From a virus, in IMG/VR virus record IMGVR_UViG_3300017783_000045, positions 1 to 47,091 of that record: DNA of 47,091 nucleotides. One strand, 5' to 3'. Positions within the stretch are counted from its first letter, which is position 1. Every line of letters begins with the position of its first letter. Below the pieces are notes generated by a model. It saw only the letters and a list, made by a program, of their open reading frames with translations, did no database searches and was not told where the DNA came from. A program made the position numbers and the translations under genes. Below, piece by piece: positions 41,901 through 47,091 of this stretch.

Positions 41901-44900
41901 CTACCTTGATTCTGGAAGTTCTTGTCTGCTAATGGACTAGTTACAACTAATGTATTACCTGAATAGTCTAAGCCAATTGCATAACCAAACTTATCACCTG
42001 AACTAATTACTTCGCTTGGATCAAGATCACTTAGGTATGGTAAAGCATCTGCGTTTATTTGTTGTAGTAATCTATAAACTCCAGCAGTGTTCTTTTTGTA
42101 AATGTAAACTTTACCTGAAGCAACACTTGTACTGTCACCCACGTTAACCCAAGGTTCGCCAGCATCTGGTGCTTCGTTGTAACTTCTGATTGTACTATCT
42201 GCACCTACTGCACTTGGTCCTAGATTTTGTAACTGATGATACCCGCCCTGATACTTAACTGTATCTCCTTGTGCATATTCGTAGTTAGGTCTCCAGTGGC
42301 CTTTATAGTTTGTAAAATATTGTCCATCACTGTTAGGTGCGCCTACTGCTAGTACTGTCCCGTCATAGTTCATTGCTAAAGAAGTACCAAAGCGATCATC
42401 TACTTTAATTAATTCAGTAAGTTGTTGATCATCAAGTAGTCCAGCATCAAGTGTTGAGCCATCATCGTTAGTCGCAATTGACATTGGAAGCGAAGCACCT
42501 GTTGTTACTTCGTCTAGTAGTACCCAATCATTTGATCCAGTTGTTAATGAACTTCCGTCTGCAACATTGTCAACTAATGCTTTCCACATATCACCATTTG
42601 AAAATACAATTGAATCCTTAGGATAAAAAGTAGAATCATCAGCAGCATAAATGCCTTTGTAATTTTTATTGTAGTCTAAGTGCCAGCCATCTGTTGTATC
42701 ATATGTGTAAAGATACACACGACCTTTTGCATCTTGTGAGCCAGGTGCTGATACTGACATGTAATAAGGTCCTGTACTACTTGCTTGACTAACTGCAATC
42801 TTCTGACCAAATCTTTCGTTGTCATAAGTTCTAGGACTTACTTGTATGTCATGTAAGTTCCACTGTTGAGACTGGTATTGGTAAATGAATATTACCCCTG
42901 TTTCAAAACCGCCTGTATTTGAACCATCTTGTTCAGCTTCAATTTTTTGTACTTCAACCCATTCGTTGCTGTATACATCAATAGTACTACCATCACCATT
43001 AATATTATCTTGTGCTTTGTAAAGTCTTCCTGAGAATAAAACAATATCGTTGACTATGTAGTTTGCGTTTACATCAAACAGCCCTTTGTATCTACTAGGA
43101 ATACCACTTGCTGTGTGTGCGCCAACCATTAACCAATTGCTATCTGGGCTTAGTGCTAGTTCAAGACCAAACGATCCTGTAACATCTGTTGTTAACCATG
43201 TTGGTGGTTCAAGCAATTGCTTAGACGATAGACCAGTTGCACCTTGAATATAAACTCCTACCCTTGCTACATCAGGTATACCAACTATAACTTGTTTAAG
43301 TGTATCACTGTAAACTGTTTTTGTACCAACACTTGTTGGATCGATGATACCAAAGTCAATAATTTTCTTACCTGTAAACTGTTTTTTCTTTTCAACAACT
43401 TCCCAACGTGAATTGACATTTGAATCTACAAATAGTTTCGCCCCGTCACTTAATAGTGCTAACTTTTCTGCATCAATATCATCGTAAGTAGTAAAACGTG
43501 ATTCTGTTAGTAACATAGGATAAGCACCTGTGCTAGGCTCAAATCCTTGATCTGCATCATACTTTTCTGTATGCTGTACTGTAACTGTATTAGTTGTTGC
43601 TGCTTTTACTTTCCAAAACTGATTTAAGCCTGCTATTGTTTTGATACCAAATATATCATCAACTTTCAGCAAGTGTGTTTTTTCAAAAGTAAAAATTACT
43701 TCGTTATCATCATTACTTTCTAAGTTTGTAATTTTTAAATCGTATACTGTATTTGCTCTAAGAACAGTCCATGAAGGTCCATCGAATGTAACCCATATAT
43801 GATTATTGTCTTGTACTGATGCAATTGCAAGATTTAATATTTCATCTCTGTTTGTAACTGTAAAGTCTGTTTGGCCTACTGCTACATACCCTGGTGTTAA
43901 CATAGGCTTAGAATCATAACTAACAGGATTAATTGCTGTTGTAAATGGCGTAGGACCAAATTCAAAGTTAGTAGAATCAACTCTATAGTATCTATCAACT
44001 TTATCTTGTGCTGATGCTTCAACTAATACAGGTTGAGGATTTAATTTAAATTTGTCAGTGTCTAGTCTAATTTCAAGTCTTTCTGATTGATCAACGCCGC
44101 CTATCTGTCCTAGTCTGAAACCCCATTCCTCATTTAAGTCAACAGCAGCAGTAGAAGTATTATCACCTAGTTTTGTAAATAATTTGGTAATTGCATTAGG
44201 TGTACCTTTCTCTCTAATGAATCCTTGATACAATTTAAATTGTGTTGTTGGATCTTCGGATAAGTTTTCTAAATATGTTCTGCTTTGATATCCTACAGTA
44301 TGTCTTGCAAGATCTCTTTGGCTTTTTCCTAAGCCTTCAGATGCTACATCAAAGTAATCTTCAATTTGATTAATTCTGTAATCAAAGTTAGGAATAAGTT
44401 GCTTTTCAGGTTCTGAATCTAGTTGTGTCCAATTAGCATCATTAAACTCTTCACCACTAGTATGGTTACCTCTTGCAGTATATTTGTATGCTCTATAAGA
44501 TACAATGTCGCCTAACTTATAATCGTAGTAAGGTGTCCAGGTTGCAAATGATACATTATCAAATAAGAAACCTGGGCTAGTATAATCACCGTCCCAATCT
44601 GTTGTTCTAAATCCTTGAGCTTTAATTCTTTCTTGTCTATAACCTGTTGCTTTATCAAAGATAGTATCATTGAAAACTGTTTTATCGTCAAACACAACAA
44701 CGTGTTCTTTTAAAACATAATTTAGTTTTAGTAAGTAGATACCTTCAGTTGTATTTGTTGTACTAATCGATATGTTTTGAAAGTCTCTCGAAACGTTTAT
44801 AAACTTAGGATCTATTGCTGAACCGTCTGCTTTTAAAACACTGTAGTCATAAAAACTATCTAGTAAATTATCAGCAACCCCAACTGCTAGTTTAACGTCC

Positions 44901-47091
44901 ATATTCGTTGCACCTGGACTAACTGATAGCACAGAACCTACTGCCCAGTTGTGGACTGTCCAATACATAAATTCTTTTGATGCTGTTACAAAGTCTTGTA
45001 CTACTTGATTAGTTCCATCGTAATTTGCAAAGTTAAAACCTAAACTTTTTAAGTGTGCTTGATATCCTAACAAGAAGTCAACAACGTCTTGTATAGTATT
45101 GTATTCTGTTCCGTAACTTACTTTCTTAACTTTGAAAGTATTAAAATTTCTACGCTGTTGAGCAGTAACAGCATTTGCAACTGGTAAGTCAGGTAGCTGT
45201 ACTAAGTTACTTTTATCAAACGTTTCTCCAGAGGTAAATGTTTGTGTTGCTCTATAAAATGATCCTCTGTATTCAACAATACCGCCGTTATTAAATCTTT
45301 TTTCTTTTTCCCATGTTGCAAATGGTTCTGAAGTTCCTGCAACAGATATAACAGGATCTTTTTGTTGTGGGAATGTTTCAAATGTATTAAAGTAAGGATT
45401 AATGTCATCGTACCCATTAACTACCCAACCTTGTGTAGTTTTCTCAAAGATAACGCCACTGTATGTTACTGAGCTTATTGGCGAACTTACGTTAAAGATA
45501 ATGTCATAGTTTTCTGGTGGAATAAACACACTTGCACTTGCTGAACTAGGATTTTTACTATCAAGCAAATACTTCTGCTGTTGTTTATCAACAAACCCGC
45601 TTACTCTTGAACTTAGTCTAACATTAATACAATCAATGTTCTTTTGTGCTTCAGCAACAGAAGCACCTTTAGACTTAATATAAGAAGCAATGTACATTGC
45701 AAGTCCTGCAACTTGTGTTTTTCCTGCTACAGGAAATTTTAAATCTGTTGGTGTTAAGAATGTATCTGATGTTACATTTACTAACTGATTTATAATGTTT
45801 CTTTTAGTTACAGATCTATCAAAGTTTAATATTAAATAATCAAATGGCTTTAACAATGCTAATGCTGTTGTTACTGCAAAAGCATATTCTGAACTTGTTT
45901 TCCATGCGTTTTCAACTGGACTGTCATCGCCTAATTTAAATGGTCCTCTGTTATTAACAAGCTGGAAGTTTCCTGCAAGACCTGATGTTAACGGATCAAC
46001 AAGTTTACCATCACAATCACAAGGAATATGATTTAAAATAGTTGTTCTAGCATATCTTGGATATATTCCTGCTCGTGTACCTTGAGCAATTTTACCTTGT
46101 GCAATATCTTCCCATAATACTAAGTTACCGTTTGTGTAAGGTGCAACACCATATTCTGTATCCCACCAACTAGGTTTAATACTAAAGCCTAACATTTCCC
46201 AAGGGTGTGTATGAGGTCTATCAGTGTCGTAGAAGTGTTTGTAAACACCTCTCCAATATCCAGGCAAGTTTTCTTTGCCTGTAGGATCAGTCATGTTAGA
46301 ATATGTATATGTAAATGGTTCTGTATCTACAAAATAATCATTTGTTGTATAACCTAGGTTAGTATTTTGTACCCAAGATAAAAACTCTTGATTAATTACA
46401 TTATCTAGTTCTTCTTTTGTAAATGTACTATTACCATAATATCCACCTAACGCTTTTTGTACATCAAAGATTTCAGGATCATATTCTTGTTTAATATTAT
46501 TAAAAATACGTTTTTCAAATTCTAAAAGTAAGTCATCTCTATAATCATCGTATGCTGTAGTTTTACTTCCATCATGTCCTTGGATTATATTTTTAGGTAC
46601 TCTATAAGTATCATCTAAATATTTTGTAGGCTCATACTTAGGATAAAGTCCTAAAGAACTAGGAGTTGGTGGCACATGGCTAAATGCTGTTGATACATAT
46701 TCTCTTATTTCAATTCTATCACCTGGTACAAGAGTTCCTGTTATTGTAATAAAGCCTAACGCACCATTAACTTCGTAATCTTTTCCAACAATAAGTTGTA
46801 CATCGTTAAGGTAAACATATGCTGCTTTCCTACTTAATGTTTCTAAATCAAAATTTTCATTAAGTGTAAAATTCTTAATACCAGGATCATCAACTACATA
46901 TTCAGTTTTAGTAAATGCTCCAGCACCTATCATATCTGTGTCTGCAAAAGGACTTTCGATAGTTTTAGTTTTTGTAATATTTTCTATAATATTATCTAAA
47001 AAGTCTGAAGTATTCTCGTTAAAGTCAACTTCGGTTGCTTTCTTAATAATATTTTGTTTAAAAATTGTATATGCTTTTTTAGCATATCTAA
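35903..47091 (-). CDS. Giant virion protein with propeller blades and carbohydrate-binding-like modules (5' truncated)
   Basis: Reading continues in frame past the first Met (46933) to the right edge, so at least 3,728 residues are encoded and the true start lies outside. Residue numbers count from that Met. Six FG-GAP-like blades (F-G-x-x-(L/I)...V-G-A/S-P) lie at about 1250-1810, for example FGTSLAMNYDGTVLAVGAP near 1520. At least five W-x(n)-Y-x-x-G-D-x-V-x-(Y/F) modules resembling CBM5/12 lie near 545, 800, 1290, 1430 and 1550; the last three sit between blades. Two Gly-rich G-x-G-Y...P-T-(V/I) units follow (about 2240 and 2600). From about 2680 to the end run roughly eight D-G-S-T beta modules. 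It is probably a host-binding tail component. Confidence 0.85.
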   Translation of the reverse strand, partial: RYAKKAYTIFKQNIIKKATEVDFNENTSDFLDNIIENITKTKTIESPFADTDMIGAGAFTKTEYVVDDPGIKNFTLNENFDLETLSRKAAYVYLNDVQLIVGKDYEVNGALGFITITGTLVPGDRIEIREYVSTAFSHVPPTPSSLGLYPKYEPTKYLDDTYRVPKNIIQGHDGSKTTAYDDYRDDLLLEFEKRIFNNIKQEYDPEIFDVQKALGGYYGNSTFTKEELDNVINQEFLSWVQNTNLGYTTNDYFVDTEPFTYTYSNMTDPTGKENLPGYWRGVYKHFYDTDRPHTHPWEMLGFSIKPSWWDTEYGVAPYTNGNLVLWEDIAQGKIAQGTRAGIYPRYARTTILNHIPCDCDGKLVDPLTSGLAGNFQLVNNRGPFKLGDDSPVENAWKTSSEYAFAVTTALALLKPFDYLILNFDRSVTKRNIINQLVNVTSDTFLTPTDLKFPVAGKTQVAGLAMYIASYIKSKGASVAEAQKNIDCINVRLSSRVSGFVDKQQQKYLLDSKNPSSASASVFIPPENYDIIFNVSSPISSVTYSGVIFEKTTQGWVVNGYDDINPYFNTFETFPQQKDPVISVAGTSEPFATWEKEKRFNNGGIVEYRGSFYRATQTFTSGETFDKSNLVQLPDLPVANAVTAQQRRNFNTFKVKKVSYGTEYNTIQDVVDFLLGYQAHLKSLGFNFANYDGTNQVVQDFVTASKEFMYWTVHNWAVGSVLSVSPGATNMDVKLAVGVADNLLDSFYDYSVLKADGSAIDPKFINVSRDFQNISISTTNTTEGIYLLKLNYVLKEHVVVFDDKTVFNDTIFDKATGYRQERIKAQGFRTTDWDGDYTSPGFLFDNVSFATWTPYYDYKLGDIVSYRAYKYTARGNHTSGEEFNDANWTQLDSEPEKQLIPNFDYRINQIEDYFDVASEGLGKSQRDLARHTVGYQSRTYLENLSEDPTTQFKLYQGFIREKGTPNAITKLFTKLGDNTSTAAVDLNEEWGFRLGQIGGVDQSERLEIRLDTDKFKLNPQPVLVEASAQDKVDRYYRVDSTNFEFGPTPFTTAINPVSYDSKPMLTPGYVAVGQTDFTVTNRDEILNLAIASVQDNNHIWVTFDGPSWTVLRANTVYDLKITNLESNDDNEVIFTFEKTHLLKVDDIFGIKTIAGLNQFWKVKAATTNTVTVQHTEKYDADQGFEPSTGAYPMLLTESRFTTYDDIDAEKLALLSDGAKLFVDSNVNSRWEVVEKKKQFTGKKIIDFGIIDPTSVGTKTVYSDTLKQVIVGIPDVARVGVYIQGATGLSSKQLLEPPTWLTTDVTGSFGLELALSPDSNWLMVGAHTASGIPSRYKGLFDVNANYIVNDIVLFSGRLYKAQDNINGDGSTIDVYSNEWVEVQKIEAEQDGSNTGGFETGVIFIYQYQSQQWNLHDIQVSPRTYDNERFGQKIAVSQASSTGPYYMSVSAPGSQDAKGRVYLYTYDTTDGWHLDYNKNYKGIYAADDSTFYPKDSIVFSNGDMWKALVDNVADGSSLTTGSNDWVLLDEVTTGASLPMSIATNDDGSTLDAGLLDDQQLTELIKVDDRFGTSLAMNYDGTVLAVGAPNSDGQYFTNYKGHWRPNYEYAQGDTVKYQGGYHQLQNLGPSAVGADSTIRSYNEAPDAGEPWVNVGDSTSVASGKVYIYKKNTAGVYRLLQQINADALPYLSDLDPSEVISSGDKFGYAIGLDYSGNTLVVTSPLADKNFQNQGSAYVFKFDTDSTEFAYRLKQKLTSYSDYPNEMFGQDISISSGTEIIAIGATNSPYVLQTRFDASQTSYDSNRTTFRDFDGFAGAVYVFEKKGTNEKFFLSEKIDEALSLNESFGFSLYATRNAIVVGSPNFISPAPHGVDIAFDGPKTGTVRLFEKTEGQNSLNIIGSQPQTVDIDKFKRISLYDTEDDTKILDLEIFDPAKMKLLAEAERELSYKVPYDPAIYTTGTAEGAVVDDSICWKTKNVGKLWWDISTAKWFDYEQGEVSYRVGAWGALAPGASIDIYEWVQSKLLPSEWALVADTNEGLPLGISGQPLYADDSAYSVKAEFNPNTGEQTEIYYYYWVKNKVTVPEGMPDRSISAADVFNLISDPSALGQTYAAFIDKDKFLLFNYKATVADDSAVLNIEYYTQQENQNQVHNEYQLLTEGVADSLPTTSLENKWIDSLIGYDVQGNRIPDPKLPEKQRYGVSYRPRQSMFVDRKTLLKTLITNINAIMHKESFADSLDLTTLNSVDIKPSSLLNLYDTTVDTYTELLEVGTSRTKQCSLRANIVDNEVNSIDILSPGFGYKIPPTIEFEGDGTGAEAVTTIDNQGRVNSVTITNKGKLYTYIATKPRQFSVLVESDSTANDFWSIYAWDDVRKSWYRSRSQAYNTPRYWSYADWWDNDFGPTSRIIQEIISVYQEPTIDVEIGDLIRIKEYGAGGWAVFKKITDLDGAAMNNYELIGRELGTIQFSTSLYDTTLSGVGFDNVDSYDIDFYDKEVSNELRFILKALKEDILIGNYAVEWNNLFFTSIRYVFKEQTYVDWAFKTSFLNATHNVGTLKQKTNYKNDSLESYLDYINEVKPYSTTVREYISKYDNLDIADSAIADFDLPPYYSEEKGKIIPVESNDDILATYPYKFWNDNKGYQIVEISIASKGADYTEAPKVLITGGNGSGAKAKAYVSNGKVTGIALTEHGTGYTSTPTVSLVGGNGTSPSVARAVAVLGNGKTRSMSVNMKFDRLSKTGIYNNFTQTESFTANGSTAVFNLTYPPTRDKAKISIINNGQVVLNNEYTISLFTLETDVYKQLRGKITFVIPPAKDDNITITYEKNDEILDSVSRITKYYNPSSGMIGKELDQLMTGIDFGGVQVQGTTFDVTGGWDALPWFTDSWDSVEAAADYYYVADGSTIGVTLPYVPTNGQVINIYLKRAGIVVPDDISNLQTEEGVDAPPTLRIDDPNYTDAWDSSIATNPHAQMPTFIGDGSTKVVEVGEYVSTSPGDILIFRPAESDGAVTINDNNLLDTKLSGGTLSAMDGAYATATGTNAEDISIDGGEYNSPDQVPATEENVPGQVLDSLSIKVFHSNQDSTGAPIKSNVRIGDGSTLTYPIGQKIIENKSVIVYVDGLKVEPATYTVSVTNSTIEFASVPVENSKIEIVSIGLGGVSILDYQEFIADGDTTLFLTNANYADTSNIFVSVNGVQSDTGFIDSTDLLPDTPNRTLVQFGIKPDRLAVIRIVAFSAATDVDSSLQSLIRVNQQEFTYDGSTKSYDLDTFVQLSRDSALASTIVEVNNKKLKSVDTVYSVYDGVTKKYVLGVDPIASAGSIVPNNIKVYINNELKTFITDYVYNGTTKELEVTAENLTVGDVIKIENNLGAEYSVIGNNIVINDSTALTLGDTIDVTWFSEYPSMDVVSDQYTGGKAFYPIAFKPLGVSYTWVYRNKEKLIQDVDYRLDVNKGVVYIEGANTETDVFEIIAFGSNIFALPSAYQVSKDMLNINRYTRYAITDSLVLAKELTYYDETITLKDASSLFEPVASNNVPGIIEINGEKIEYMIKSGNVLSNLRRGTQGTAIKTLSPVGEYVVDMSTDQTIPYKDTQSRTDFVSDGSSQLIGPLPFVPKLSTVSDWYQGTIPAIYGRCDSIEVFVGGKRLRKTYIDQYNETIGSTSPAGDEKVEAEFSVDGSSAYIRLTNVPAAGTRISIIKQQGQVWYDRGQNTATSGVTLLKNSTPISKFIAANTSKLPE

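Overview
The window is about 47 kb of AT-rich, tightly packed viral DNA. It looks like part of a large T4-superfamily marine myovirus, of the kind that infects SAR11 (Pelagibacter) or cyanobacteria. The evidence is a T4-type RNase H/FEN exonuclease, T4-late-promoter-like octamers (NATAAATA), overlapping ATGA/TAATG gene junctions, many small conserved phage ORFs, and a tail-fibre block with a phage tail-collar domain. No integrase, IS element, CRISPR array, tRNA or rRNA was seen. The host assignment is inference from base composition and gene families; no host marker is present.

Layout. Genes on the + strand fill 1-11.9 kb and genes on the - strand fill 12.0-47.1 kb. The two arms converge on an intrinsic terminator at about 11,935-11,967. 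The left arm starts with the 3' end of a Tgt/DpdA-family transglycosylase, then a conserved unknown, a QueD-like T-fold protein, a GT-B glycosyltransferase, FolE (GTP cyclohydrolase I), small ORFs, a cupin-like protein, a purine phosphoribosyltransferase, an MBD4-like HhH-GPD glycosylase, a HIT protein, an AbrB-like protein, QueE, and the T4-type exonuclease. FolE, QueD-like, QueE and the transglycosylase together suggest synthesis of a 7-deazaguanine precursor and its insertion into DNA (or tRNA). QueC is not in the window. The rest of the arm (8.9-11.9 kb) is small conserved phage proteins of unknown role.

The region from 12.0 to 23.8 kb (- strand) is an accessory island: a UDP-glucose/GDP-mannose dehydrogenase-family enzyme, two paralogous putative glycosyltransferases with an SGNH hydrolase-like protein between them, two tandem radical-SAM proteins with extra cysteines, a glycosyltransferase-like protein with three degenerate internal repeats, and three more GT-A/GT8-like proteins. 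It lies just downstream of the fibre genes in the same direction. This suggests, without proof, a system that builds or modifies a glycan or virion protein.

The region from 23.8 to 47.1 kb is structural: a pair of paralogous adhesin-like proteins, four fibre proteins sharing an N-terminal module, a 2-oxoglutarate/Fe(II) oxygenase with a small partner between two fibre genes, and a giant protein of more than 3,700 residues that runs off the right edge. The giant protein carries FG-GAP-like propeller blades interleaved with carbohydrate-binding-like modules, followed by tandem beta modules.

Regulatory signals: a consensus sigma70-type promoter ending at the queE start codon, a late promoter overlapping a hairpin at 9,652-9,690, and several late-type octamers 20-32 nt upstream of start codons.
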